From Morinoia aosen (lineage: Eukaryota > Arthropoda > Malacostraca > Amphipoda > Talitridae): DNA of 64,000 nt. The notes under the pieces are model-generated. The model saw nothing but the letters and a program-made list of their open reading frames with translations, did not search any database and had not been told where the DNA came from. A program made the position numbers and the translations under genes. Below, piece after piece: positions 36,774 to 48,093 of this stretch (positions are counted from its first letter, which is position 1; each line of letters opens with the position of its first letter). Where the stretch lies: contig CM059559.1 of the NCBI GenBank assembly GCA_030386875.1, positions 65,238,392-65,302,391 on the forward strand. Direction: 5' to 3'.

Positions 36774-37426
36774 GGAGGCAACGTCAATTCCTTCAACCAG
36801 CATTCTGTGCCTTAAATGGTCAATAAGTGTATTAGGTTCTTATAGTGAAAAACTTAAGGAAACAGACTACTCAATGGAGGACATGCACAGCTCCGTCTGT
36901 AACTACGCTGGCGAAGGCGAGATCCGGGCCTGCGACTGCCGCTGCCCCGGGCTATGAGCGGTGTTTGCGACGTGACGGGAAAGGGCTTACAATAATTGCC
37001 GCGCGCTTTGTTCAATGCGTTTTTATCATGCAAAGTCTAATTGAGATGCAAGTAATTTTTGTTCCATAATTGTCAGTAGTTGTTGAAGAAATTCTTGTAC
37101 CGATATCTCAGTAGAAAGTGTACAACGGGGTCACCAGCTAATAGTCGTTGGCTAAGATTTTAACGGCTAAACTTTGAAATTAGGCCAGCTGTTTACAACG
37201 TGTTCACAATATTTCGCATTATAGGGTTACCTTTGTGCCTCGTTAGGACTTATTTATACTTTAAGGTGTTTATTTGCCGTACTTATTTGCGTATGTGTTT
37301 TTCAATACCAGAAAAATGAGGCAGTCTTGTCTTCAAATGTTGAACAACCGAGTTACAGCCTAACGTTCATTCAAGTTTTTGTCTTAATTTTTTTCTAATT
37401 TCGAAGAATGTTTTAGATACAGTTGC
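36774..37426. other. Unannotated spacer
   Basis: There is a short GC-rich patch at about 36895-36995, otherwise AT-rich. No supported gene. Confidence 0.35.
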
Positions 37427-37742
37427 ATGCAAAATATACAACCAATCACGCCAAACACGTGCTGCATTGTCTACTGCAGGGGTAACTGCAACAAAGAGAC
37501 TAAATGTCGGGTGTTCAAGTTACCCAAGAAGGAAACAGAAAGGCAACATGGTTGAATGTGTTTCCTCCTCATCAGGATTTTGTGGTTGTTCCTAGTAAAT
37601 TTTTCAGCTGTGAGAAACATTGGGCCAGGACAGTCGACACCGTACGTAAGGGTACCCGCACCCGAGTGACGTTTTATTGTCAGTTGTCACAACAAAATAT
37701 TGTCACAATAAAAAATTGTCGCAACGAAAAGTTTTCAGTATA
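37427..37742 (+). pseudogene. THAP-type zinc finger fragment
   Basis: From the ATG at 37427 the frame gives CCIVYCRGNC followed by VFKLPKKETE, the start of a THAP (C2CH) DNA-binding domain. A TGA then interrupts. Shifting frame near 37545 the match resumes with TWLNVFPPHQDF and FFSCEKHW, supplying the later Trp and the Cys-x2-His pair. THAP domains occur in host factors and in DNA transposases. Its position just upstream of a PIF/Harbinger exon suggests a transposon origin, but linkage is not shown. The end runs into a MITE at 37743. Confidence 0.68.
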
Positions 37743-38008
37743 GGGCCGTTTACACTAGGGGACATTTCGGCCGTGAGGTGCGACATGTGTATACGAGGTT
37801 CACCACTGAGTTTCATATTTGTGTGTGTTTGTACGAAGTTCCCTATTCGCCACGGTAGTTACAAGGCTCTTGAGTGCCGCGGATTACGAATTCGATCGAA
37901 ACGAATAGGAAACTTCGTATAAACACACACAAATATAAGCCTGAGTGGTGAGCCTCATATACACGTGTCGCGCCTCACGGCCGAAATGTCCCCTAGTATG
38001 AACGGCCC
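37743..38008. mobile_element. 266-bp palindromic MITE
   Basis: The two halves are inverted repeats of about 110-120 bp, beginning GGGCCGTTTACACTAGGGGA and, from the other end, GGGCCGTTCATACTAGGGGA. The GGGCC-TTTACAC style of terminus resembles PIF/Harbinger-type elements. A target duplication is not clear. Confidence 0.85.
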
Positions 38009-38087
38009 TTTAGGTACGTACACCCGCATACGAGCCACCAGACGGCGGATAGCGCCATCATGGCGGCAACTATCGTTTAGTCTCACC

Positions 38088-38362
38088 ATGGATACTGCGG
38101 AGGTGGCAGTAACCTGTGCACTCCTGCTAAGGAAGAGACGCAAAAAGAGGTCAAGGAAGTATTGGGTACACCCAATACTTTGTCAGAGGTTACTACGTGG
38201 AGCGTTTTACTCATTGTTTGATGAACTTAAAAAGCTCCCTGAGAAATTTGGCAATTATCTCAGGATGTCTCAGGAAACCTTTGGTCATCTAATGACAATA
38301 ACTTGGCCACGTTTAGCGCATCAGAACACCAAATTGAAGAAATGGGTGTCAGTAGAAGAAAG
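38088..38362 (+). pseudogene. PIF/Harbinger transposase, first exon only (Harbinger-3)
   Basis: An ATG (38088) opens a frame with a basic stretch (KRRKKRSRKYWVHP), then AFYSLFDELKKLPEKF and YLRMSQETFGHL. This is the N-terminal order of HARBI1-like transposases. It ends at a GTGAGC splice donor (38363), at nearly the same protein position as the donor of Harbinger-1. The catalytic exon is missing; PLE-A begins about 75 bases downstream, inside what would be the intron. Exon open but gene incomplete. Confidence 0.78.
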
Positions 38363-38439
38363 GTGAGCTGTAACATTGAGGTAAGGATAAATAAGAGAAA
38401 GGCATAATGGCATATTCATGTTGCATGTAATTGCCTGTC

Positions 38440-41400
38440 AGAAATTCAAAGCGAAGAAAATGCTAATAAAACTAATCATATTTACTCAAATTGAGAAAAA
38501 ACAAAATCGAAAACATTTCGAAGTCCAGCTCCATCTTCAGTTCTGTAAAATACGAAAAATTAAAAGAAAAGCAAAAAGTACAAACATTACGAAGAATACA
38601 AGCAATACAAAAATGTAAAACGAACACAATTGTATCAACAAAAATATAAATAAATGTCAAACTATGCCTAAAAACTAGCAAAAAGTAACGAAGAAATATA
38701 CACTGTGAATTTACTATTTGAAGGGGATAGGAACTAAGCATATTATTTAGGGAAGGTTTTCCTTTGAAAATATGAAGGGATTCTAAAATTCGTAGGTCAA
38801 ACTCATAACGACTTTAAAATCTTCCTCACGAACTACTATATTGCACTGTTCAGCATGGTTGCGTACGGCTGAATGAGGAGGATGTGCAAGTTAGTTCCCG
38901 GTACGGTGGCTCCTACAGCGGTGTTCTGCTATTCTTGTGTAAATACTGCGTGACGTCACGCCGACGTACGCCGATGTGCACTGCACACAACTATATTTAT
39001 AAATGACACAAGAACGCATTAGGCCAGGGATGGATTCCTTGTGCCGAAAAAAAGAACCTATTTTTGCCTTATTAATCAAAATTACACGCAAGTTGATAGT
39101 AGGAAAATACCTATCAAAAAGAGACTTTAATTCACGGGCCAGTTTTTCCGATGGGGAACCAAAATAGGGTAGAGTGCAGTAATGAAAACTATCGGATCTG
39201 ACATCAATGTTCGACTAAGAATATTTTCCAGATAAAAACTTTTTAATTTGTGAGTTTACGATTTCTGTAGGAAAACCATTATTTTAGAAGAAATCTCGTA
39301 AAAAATCAAATTCTGCATGTAAATCATTGAACGATGAACATATATTATAAGCTCTATTTAACAGAGTCTTTATTCCGTTTACCTTGAAAATTTTATGACA
39401 GAAACCAAAAAACCTAGTACCCAAACCAGTAAATGTTGGCTTACGATAAACAGATGTTACGAAACTTGCCCCATTCTTCGAAATCAGACAATCAATAAAA
39501 GATAATTTGTTACAGATTTATTTCCATTGTAAATTTAATGGATGGGTGTCTCCCATTCAGATAATTCAGGAAAGATTCGGCATGTGAAAAGCTCTTAAAA
39601 AGTAAAAATGTTTCATCGACATACCGGCTGTAAAAAACAGGCTTGAAAACTGCAGGGCAATCTGCTAACCATTTTTTCTCGTGGAAACACAAAAATACAT
39701 TCGCAAAAGTTGGTCATAATTCGTTACCCATGGCGATTCCCTCTATTTGTTTGAAAAACTTCCCTGCAAAAAAGAAAAAAGAATTCAGCACCGAAAGCTC
39801 AAGCAACCTCCCGAAAATTTCCGATTGAGGCCTATGATTTTATCTTCAGATGTACGAAACAAAGAATTTAAACATATTTCTATAGGTTCAGGAAGAGGAA
39901 TATTTGTGAATAGGTTCTCAACGTCAAAAGATACCGTTGTTAAATTTTGGGTATTTTCGATAGTGTTTAATTTCTTGCTAAACTCGAAAGAGTTCTCAAC
40001 AGTGAATTCGTTAGTTGTCAAATAAGTTAAAACAGGCACCAAAAATTTAGCTAGTTTATAATTAGGAGTATTGACAGCTGAAAAAATGGGTCGGAATTGA
40101 AACACTGTAGCAAAGTCTGGCTTGTGAATTTTGGGTAAGCCATAAAGGACACCTACACTCGATCCCGAAACATGAAGTTTAGAATAGGTTTCAGCTGATA
40201 GTTGAGAATTGTCTCAGTTTACGGGAACCATTTTGAAAAACTGGTCAACTTTTGTTCTATTGGACGTACGTCTATGAAAATTTGCAGATTACTAGATCTC
40301 CACATTTGTAACAACTTAACTTAAACAAAAATTTTTCATAAGGCCATAGAAAATTAATAATTAAAAAAAATTATGTATATACATATATTATTCAAAATTA
40401 CTTCGAAATTTACAAAACTAGAGCAATGCGGTTTGTTGCATTTGAAAGTCAAACGTGTGTTCTATCTAATTTACTAGGGGATTTTTTGATGTATTTCATT
40501 CAGAATTTATGTGATTTTTTGTGTAAGGGTCAGGACAAAAGTTATATTTTTAGGGTTAAAAAGTAAACGGAAAGCTTTACAGAAAAATTTTTGAAAATCC
40601 CCCTAGTAAATTAGATAGAGCAAACATATCACCTTCATATGCAACAAACCGCATTGCTCTAGCTTCGTAAACTTCGGAGTAATAATAACAATTGTCTTGA
40701 AAATTTACTTTTTTATAAGACCTATTTTTAAGAAAGAAATGTTTCTCCTCCTACAGTTTTTGAGCTACAGTGATGATTTTGGTATCATTGGATGCAGAAA
40801 AACAAGGGCTTTACAATGTATTGAGAAGTTTTTCAAAATTCATTCTTGTTTCAAAGTTATGACGTCATAAATTTGAATTTTCTTGAGAATACTTTCATTT
40901 TTTTTTATTTTTTACATTTTTGTATTGGGAATTTGAGGAGAACCATTCAAGTTTTTGGAATGTCCACGTTATTCTGCATCCAATGATACCAAAATCATTA
41001 CTGTAGCTCAAAAACTATCAGAGAAAAAGCATTTAGAAACCCCCCCCAAAATGTCGTTTTCTATGATTTTCCATTTTTTTTTCAAGAAAATTGCATTTTG
41101 TCATAAATGATAAATGATTCTAAATTGCATTTCCTATCAGTATACCAAATTTCTTTGCTCTAAATTCAATAATAAAAAAAATATTCGGATGGGGGATGCT
41201 TACCTTGAGGAATATGAATGATGAAATATATAAAAAAACAAAATAAAATTGAAAATTTGAGAATATATTTTTTTTATGTCCACGTTATTCTGCATCCAAT
41301 GATACCAAAATCATTACTGTAGCTCAAAAACTGTAGGAGAGGAAGCATTTAGAAAAAAAAATGTCGTTTTCTATGATTTCCCATTTTTTTTCAAGAAAAT

Positions 41401-41740
41401 CTCATTTTGTCATGAAGGATAAATGATTCTAAATTGCATTTCCTATCAGTATACCTAATTTCATTGCTCTAGGTTCAAAAATGAAAAAAAGGCCGTAAGG
41501 GGGATGCTCTCCCCCTCCCGGGGGGGACGCTAGCTCTGGGATTCGTTCCTGATATTTTTACAGACATTCGGGGACATATCTCAAACTCATTTAAAGCAAT
41601 AAAAAAAAATTGGGAGAATCGACTTTTGGACTGCAGATGCCCCCAAAATGCTTTCCTTAAGTAGGAAATTGTCAAACGATCTTTTAGCTTTAGGATGTAT
41701 TTATTAATAGGGTCAAAAACTTCAATAAATTAAAGTTTTG
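38440..41740 (-). pseudogene. Penelope-like retroelement (PLE-A), split by TTAA-3
   Basis: On the minus strand, 5' to 3': a DPINKYILKLKDRLTIS segment (about 41735-41670), the TTAA-3 insertion, LSAETYSKLHVSGS then YGLPKIHKPDF, RT blocks including VSFDVENLFTNIPL, then CPAVFKP with the catalytic box changed to YVDE. The GIY-YIG nuclease follows at 39091-38891 (CVQC, AYVGV, TRIAEH). The 3' region has the conserved hairpin at about 38513-38540. Several frame breaks separate the pieces. It lies inside the would-be intron of Harbinger-3 and head to head with PLE-B. Confidence 0.87.
40222..41656. mobile_element. TTAA-flanked element (TTAA-3), same family as TTAA-2, inverted
   Basis: Internal sequence matches TTAA-2 in reverse orientation along its length, including CTGCAGATGCCC near one end and the GGTATCATTGGATGCAGAA module. 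One end has TTAA (41657-41660). The other flank reads TTTA (40218-40221), a likely point change. It interrupts PLE-A coding sequence, which continues on both sides. Confidence 0.85.
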
Positions 41741-41812
41741 ACCTAAATTGAATCGATATATTAAATTTAAGTTTTTATTGAAGTTTTTGACCCTATTAAT
41801 AAATACATCAGG
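41698..41812. repeat. Inverted repeat at the PLE-A/PLE-B head-to-head junction
   Basis: Arms of about 36 bp (GATGTATTTATTAATAGGGT and onward, and its complement) flank a roughly 40-bp centre. Both arms are the same PLE coding segment, so the structure is explained by two PLE copies in opposite orientation. Confidence 0.88.
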
Positions 41813-43165
41813 GAAGTTTTTCAGCAGGGAAGTTAAACAAATAGAGGGAATTGCAATGGGTAACGCATTAGGACCAACTTTTGCGAATGTATTTTTGTGT
41901 TTCTACGAGACAAATGGTTAGCCGATTGCCCTGCAGTTTTCAAGCCTGTTTTTTACAGCCGGTATGTCGATGATACATTTTAACTTTTTAAGAGCTCTTC
42001 ACATGCCGAATCTTTCCTGAATTATTTGAATGGGAGACACCCATCCATTAAATTTACAATGGAAATGGAAATCTGTAACAAATTAACTTTTCTTGATTGT
42101 CTGATCTCGAAGAATGGGGCAAGTTTTGTAACATCTGCTTAATGTAAGCCAACATTTACTGGTTTGGGTACTAGTTTTTTTAGTTTCAGTCATAAAATTT
42201 TCAAGGTAAACGGAATAAAGACTTTGTTAAATAGGGCTTATAATATATGTTCATCGTTCAATGATATAAATGCAGAATTTGATTTTTTACGAGATTTCTT
42301 CTAAAATAATGGTTTTCCTGCAGAAATCGTAAACTCACAAATTAAAAAGTTTTTATCTGGAAAATATTCTCAGTCGAACATTGATGTCAGATCCGATAGT
42401 TTTCATTACTGCACTCTACCCTATTTTGGTTCCCCATCGGAAAAACTGGCCCGTGAATTAAAGTCTCTTTTTGATAGGTATTTTCCTACTATCAACTTGC
42501 GTGTCATTTTGATTAATAAGGCAAAAATAGTTTTTTTTTCCGGCACAAGGAATCCATCCCTGGCCTAATGCGTTCTTGTGTCATTTATAAATATAGTTGT
42601 GTGCAGTGCACATCGGCGTACGTCGGCGTGACGTCCCGCAGTATTTACACAAGAATAGCAGAACACCGCGGTAGGAGCCACCGTACCGGGAACTTACTTG
42701 CACATCCTCTTCATTCAGCCGTACGCAACCATGCTGAACAGTGCAATATAGTAGTTCGTGAGGACGATTTTAAAGTCGTTGATAGCGCTCCCAATGAGTT
42801 TGACCTACAAATTTTAGAATCCCTTCATATTTTCAAAGGAAACCCTTCCCTAAATAATATGCTTAGTTCCTATCCCCTTCAAATAGTAAATTCATAGTGT
42901 GTATTTCTTCGTTACTTTTTTGCTAGTTTTTAGGCATAGTTTGACATTTATTTATATTTTTGTTGATACAATTGTGTTCGCTTTACTTTTTTGTATTGCT
43001 TGTATTCTTTGTAATGTTTGTACTTTTTGCTTTTCTTTTAATTCTTCGTATTTTACAGAACTGAAGATGGAGCTGGACTCCGAAATGTTTTCGATTTTGT
43101 TTTTTCTCAATTTGAGTAAATATGACTAGTTTTATTAGCATTTTCTTCGCTTTTAAATTTCTATA
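41770..43165 (+). pseudogene. Penelope-like retroelement (PLE-B)
   Basis: It begins with the same DPINKYI segment as PLE-A, then jumps directly into the RT core (IEGIAMGNALGPTFANVF), so the YGLPKIHK region is deleted. The catalytic box YVDD is intact but is followed at once by a TAA. The nuclease domain (42568-42897) is the best kept in the window: CVQC, AYVGVTSRSIYTRIAEHRG, TGN, VRNHAEQC, and a clean stop at 42895-42897. The 3'-end hairpin is at about 43071-43088. The nuclease part is nearly identical to PLE-A, consistent with one insertion event. Confidence 0.88.
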
Positions 43166-43551
43166 AGCATTGCGGTTCAAGCTAGGTGATAAATTTTTTA
43201 ATTGACTGTCTTAATAAGGGCCAATTCCTGAAGACGCAGTATAAAGAAATGAATCCGTTACCTTTTCTCAGAAAGTAAAAATGTCTAAATGTCGCTAATG
43301 TCTATGCTAAACTTAATAACAGTAGTTGTGATTGAATTAATTTAAGAAATCGCAGTCATAATAAAATGTATTCAATTTTACATTTGGCAACATCTCAAAA
43401 CCCTTTAGGGCTGATTCACACCATACTGCCGGGCAGGCACGTCCCAGGCACATGCCAGGCACGGCCCGTGCCCTGCCTGATGTGTTCACATGTTCGGCTC
43501 GGTCAAGAGCCGTGCACGAATCAGTGCCTTTGGCATCATCACTTGTGAAGG

Positions 43552-43858
43552 ATGTGGGATTTTTCTCTCTACGATTTGGTAGTTATTGCTGTTGCTCTAG
43601 ATGATGAAGAGAAAGAAAGAAAAGGAAAAAAAGGAAACTGTGGGTTCATCCAATGCTGGCAAGCAGAAAAAGTGAAGGAGAGTTCCACACGTTGTACCCA
43701 CGTCTCATTGATGATGAATGCAAATTTTTCAACTATTTTCGGATGATTTTTGGAACTTTTGAAAAAAATTTATCAAAAATTCAACATGAGCTAGAAAGAG
43801 AAAATACGCCACACAGAGAAGCAATCACTCCAAGCGAAAAGCTAGCAGTATGTATAAG
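43552..43858 (+). pseudogene. Harbinger-1 transposase, exon 1
   Basis: It starts MWDFSLYDLVVIAVALDDEE with basic residues, then shifts frame in an A-run near 43630, after which WVHPML, SEGEFHTLYPRLIDDE, FFNYFRM and the TPHREAITPSEKLAVCIR segment follow. This is the N-terminal half of a HARBI1-like transposase, whose role is DNA binding and strand transfer of the element. It ends at the donor GTAAGA (43859). The splice to 45235 falls inside the conserved R-FLATGDS motif, which supports the intron. Confidence 0.85.
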
Positions 43859-44661
43859 GTAAGAGAAATATGTAAGTCCCCATTTTATCTTAGCATTTAA
43901 TTATAGTGACCTGCAAACTTTGAGGCATTATTTTCTCCCAACGAAAAAATTAGAATAGGTTTGAGTGAATTCAATTCGAATTTTAGAACCAGCAATCAAA
44001 AAGTTACTTCATTTGTTTTATGTGTCATCATTATTTCCTGAGCACTTTGTTATTATACACATTACTTTCGTACTCAAAGCTGCATATTTTGTTTATCGTG
44101 AGTGTTTTATGCATTTACAACGGTTAAGATAAAAATACACTGCATGCAGCTTTTTCCATTTCCTTTGCGATATGTCTTGCTCTAATTGAGGGCTGTGCAA
44201 ACAAAATTTATAAAATAAACGTTTATCATTTTCAATTTGAAGACGTTGTAGTTCATTTTCATGACAAGCAAATAAGCTTCTAAAATTGAACATTGAACTA
44301 AAACATGAACAGTATTTCTTACCATTTGAACAATCGATAGTTCTATTTTCTTTTACAAAATAAACGTTTTCCCTTTTCATCTGGACATTAGCTAACTCAT
44401 CTTAGTGAAACGCAAATTAAAATTATAAAATAAATCATTTTTCCTACTGCTAGAGCTACATTTTTATAAGGGGGTCGCATTGTTAGTATCCTCATTGTTA
44501 GGCAACAGGGTAAAGTTAGGTTGGAAGTATGGTGCTTGGTATGTGTGATTGAATTCACCTTGTTGAGAACCTGCGGGGAATGGGGTAGATTGAAAGAACA
44601 GAGCAGGTGATGAAGTTGGCAAGGGGCATGCATATGGTGGAGGTGCATGTGGTCCAGCATT

Positions 44662-45185
44662 TTAGTTTGCAATATACTTGAGTTCAACGTCACTTGCTAT
44701 AGAAAATACTTTTGTTTTGATGAAGTGTTGATCAGCAGGTGTGAATTTCTTGACTGTCGTTGCCATCAATGCGAAAAAAGGTGTCTATCGGGTGTGTGGG
44801 CTGCTCTTCTTTTTTTTCTCAACTAAATACCTCATCAGTGTAGCAGATGCGCTGGTGTCAGTTTGCTCCTTTTTTCTTTTACGCCTGCTAGGTTCTATCT
44901 GAGGGATTGTGACATTACATTCAGAAGCTTCGTCTTTTTCTTGGTGTAATTGTTCACTGCAGAGCTGATGTTTGTTGCTGTCTTCATTTTGACCCATAAT
45001 TTCCGCTTCATCTTGTTGAGTCGTTACTCGCTGTCTATCCTTTAATAATGGGCGCAGGAACGACATCTGATCTTCATATTTCCATTTTGTGCTGTGAGTA
45101 GCAGCTTGACCACTCTTTGTTATTTTGTTTACCTGCTTATGAAATTGTCCTCGCAGACTCTCCCACCGATCTTTGCGCTTAGAGC
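44662..45185 (-). pseudogene. Harbinger-1 accessory protein, MADF/BESS-type, last exon
   Basis: On the minus strand: KRKDRWESLRGQFHKQ, then KWKYEDQMSFLRPLL, an acidic then basic linker, and a C-terminal TFFALMATTVKKF helix resembling a BESS interaction motif, with stop TAA at 44662-44664. MADF domains are Myb-like DNA-binding folds, and PIF/Harbinger elements carry a Myb/MADF-type second protein that helps the transposase find the element. A one-base frameshift occurs near 44785. It lies wholly within the transposase intron on the opposite strand. The expected acceptor AG just upstream is not clean (TTTTCGGG). Confidence 0.78.
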
Positions 45186-45234
45186 CCGAAAATGAATAAA
45201 ATAATAACTTTACTTTTACGTTTTCCTGTTACAG

Positions 45235-45938
45235 ATTTCTGGCAACAGGAGACTCATAAAGAACAATAGCTTACAGCTACCGTCTTGGCCATTCAACCGT
45301 CCAAAGTATTGTTCTACAGGTATGCAACGCGATAATAAAGAATCTAATGAGAGAAGCTATTCCAACTCCGAGTGAAGAAACCTGGAAGAAAATTGCTAGT
45401 GACTATTGGACGCCATGGAACTTCCCAATTACATTGGTGCACTAGATGGCAAGCATGTAGTTATTGAAGCACCAGCATATAGTGGCTCCCTCTTCTTCAA
45501 CTATAAGAAGACATTTTCTGTTGTGCTATTAGCATTGTTTGACGCAAATTACCGTTTCATAAGGATAGATGTAGTATCCTATGCTAAGAACAGTGACAGT
45601 GGAGTTTTTACCAACTCCAAACTTTGCCAAAATCTCGACGAGAACCAGCTTCATGTACCAAATGATGTCGCACTTCCTGGGACCAAAGTGGTTGCACCCT
45701 ATGTAATAGTAGGAGATGAAGCCTTCCCTCTGAAGAGAAATTTAATGCGGCCATACCCAGGCACACAAACTGAACATTGTGTGAAAAAAAGATACTTTAC
45801 TGCATGTTATATAGAGCACGGAGGATGGTTGAATGCTCATTTGGTATAATAGCTCAAACCTTCAGGTTATATTTCAGAAAACTGAAAGCTAATCCTGTGA
45901 ATGCTAGTGCCATCATTACAATAACATGCATACTTTGA
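45235..45938 (+). pseudogene. Harbinger-1 transposase, exon 2 (DDE catalytic domain)
   Basis: It follows the acceptor TTTTCCTGTTACAG. It reads FLATGDS, then an in-frame TAA (45257-45259) where the family has Tyr, then SYRLGHSTVQSIV, then IGALDGKHV with the first catalytic Asp, LFFNYKKTFSVVLLALFDAN, SDSGVF, and GDEAFPLKRNLMRPYPG with the later acidic residues. Frame shifts near 45417 and 45790. The C-terminal RARRMVECSFGIIAQTFRLY block and ITCIL are present, ending at TGA 45936-45938. All landmarks are there but the gene is dead. Confidence 0.9.
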
Positions 45939-46589
45939 AATATTATGCACCCTAACATCACATCGGTCGCGGAAAGCACTGACACTCTCTCCAAATACAG
46001 CAAATTTACTTCCAATCAAAGGAAGAGGTGGAAATGCAACAACGGAGGCTTTTGTATGCAAAGCATTCAAGTAAAAAGTTATACATTAGTTGTGTGATCA
46101 TCCATTTATATTTAAATCAAATGCTGATCAATTAATGACCGTTATGTTAAAATTGTTTAATTAGAAATACAAATCCTGTAATTTTCGTGGTCCTCATGCT
46201 TTTATATGTGTATATTAATTTTTTTTAACTTCAATATTATTTCCTGGCGCCAAGAATTGCGAAGTTTCATATCATGTATGTGTAAATTGTAAAAAGTGTT
46301 CTAAACCCACAATGAAAATGCATCGTCTATGAAATTGTGTTGTCTCTTATAATTATTACATGAATCATCAAATATAGATTAACTAGGGAGCTCGTTATAA
46401 TTATCATTACATGTATTATCAAATGTAGATTGAGCAAGATTAGGAGAACATTGCCCTCAATCATTTATTTTCGACTAGTAACATGAGTATTACAATTCTC
46501 ATGTGTGTATCACCTAAGTGTATCAACTTTAAGATATTTTAAAAACCAATGATAGGAATTTTGTACAATCTCTATTGGAAATAAAATGT

Positions 46590-46615
46590 TTTTCTTTCTT
46601 TCTTTCTTTTCTTTT
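46590..46615. repeat. TTTC microsatellite
   Basis: Four to five TTTC units, preceded by AATAAAATG. Confidence 0.8.
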
Positions 46616-47042
46616 GGCGTCAGAGAAACATTGAAAGACTATTTAAGCTCTCCAGTAGGGTCAGTGCCATGGTAAAATGATAAAATATAAATATTCATAA
46701 TATTAAAAACCATACCTTCAAAAACCCATCTGCTTCAGCTTCTCAGCTTCACAGCTTCAATTAGCATTTCATCTGAAAGCATATGGTGTGCTTAGGGTCA
46801 CATGTCATGTAATGGTTCAATATATTGTGCATTGAACTTATGTATTAGTTTCTCTATACGTTAACGTGAATAACACCGAAAGTAAAGAACTCTGTCAAAA
46901 ATCAATTTGAGTATATGCAGGGGAAATGACACAAATAACTTTCAAGATTATAAACCAACATTAATATCAAAGTTAACATGAGCGAATTTTTTTTATATAA
47001 CTGATAAATAAAGTTTCATTCTGAATTCAATTGTTTACTTAC

Positions 47043-47085
47043 CTTTTGCATGATCCCACTGCATTGTGTCGTCAGAATTTTCCAT
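47043..47085 (-). CDS. Possible first exon of the Harbinger-1 accessory gene
   Basis: A true ATG (47083-47085) gives MENSDDTMQWDHAK and runs into a consensus donor GGTAAGTA at 47042. It ends in phase 1, the same phase used by the Harbinger-2 MADF exon 1. The MADF N-terminal helices are not found between here and 45185, so a middle exon is either lost or not recognised. Placement is inference. Confidence 0.4.
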
Positions 47086-47300
47086 TATAGATGGAAGTTC
47101 ATGGAACTAACAATTGCCACCGGCACAGAAACAAATAACACCACTCCTCCTTAAACGAAGTTTATGACGTCACTGAACCGTTGCTAGTTCACACTAGCCG
47201 TGCCACGCACATGCCATGCCAGTCACGTCCCTTTTGGCTCGACCGGTACGGGACTGTGACTGTCATGGGACGTGCCTGGCACGGCTAGTGTGAATGCTGT

Positions 47301-47595
47301 GCTCTCCGTGGCACAGTGGTTAAGGGATCAGCCCTGTATGCTGGAGACGAGGGTTCGTATCCCGGCGCGGGCGCGGAGATTTTCCCCGTTGGGTATGAGG
47401 GAAAGCTCAAGCACACTACCCAACCCAACCCAGGTGTCGGGAATGGGTACCGGCTTTACGGGGGAAGCGTCATGGTGTCCTATATATAGGGTTAGTTATA
47501 AGACATTTGAGAAACCAATGCTAAAGATCATATGTATCACGCTTGATTGGAAATAAAGCATCCCAAAGATGCCGATGTTTGTTTTGTTTTGTTTG
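47301..47595 (+). mobile_element. tRNA-derived SINE (copy 2), inside Harbinger-1
   Basis: A box TGGCACAGTGG at 47309-47319, B box GGTTCGTATCC at 47352-47362, the same body as copy 1, and a TTTG/TTTTG tail at about 47577-47595. The different tail from copy 1 (TTAGG-like) shows tail variation. No clear target duplication. Confidence 0.92.
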
Positions 47596-47683
47596 CCAAG
47601 AAATACATTAAACAATAGTGGACTGGAGCGTGCCTGGCATGTGCCTGGCACGTGCCCGGCAGTATGGTGTGAATCAGCCCTTG

Positions 47684-48093
47684 AAGTTCAACAAAATCAA
47701 TGCCATTTTCAGCTATGCAAATCTGTAAACGCTTGTATATTTTTTTGCTACTCTGTTGTGGGAAAATAAACGAATAATGATTTTTTATGTTAGTGAAGAT
47801 CAGAATATATTGGTATGCATGAACGAGAAATTATGTTCACTACACATTGAGTACAAGTCTTTCTTGAAAATGATAATTACACGGTAGCCACACGTTCGTG
47901 AAATATTGAAAATTTATTGAAATAAAAATGTTCTTGTGCTCTTGAAATGTTTCTGAATGAATTCAAAAGCAATTCAGTAGTGCAAGAAAATAATTTTTTT
48001 TATTTTCGGAAAATTTTCATGAATAATTTCCAGAACGCGTGGCGACCCTGAATTGTCTCATTAGGTTAGTTGAAGGAGTTCACTGCCCTCCAG
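47684..48093. other. Unannotated AT-rich spacer
   Basis: Nothing recognisable between the Harbinger-1 end and the FBL copy. Confidence 0.4.

Larger units (their letters stand above)
43408..47680 (+). mobile_element. PIF/Harbinger element (Harbinger-1), both TIRs present
   Basis: Terminal inverted repeats start GGGCTGATTCACACCATACT at 43408 and at 47680 on the other strand. The flanks are TTA (43405-43407) and TTG (47681-47683), a decayed TWA-type duplication. Subterminal GGCACGTGCC-like palindromes occur at both ends. Inside are a two-exon transposase on the plus strand, an antisense MADF/BESS-type gene and, near the right end, a SINE. A smaller inverted repeat (about 47186-47296) sits next to the SINE. 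Confidence 0.9.

Noticed and set aside
47301-47365. Functional tRNA gene
   Set aside because: Only A and B boxes are kept; the body and tail match the dispersed copy at 33.6 kb, so it is a SINE head.
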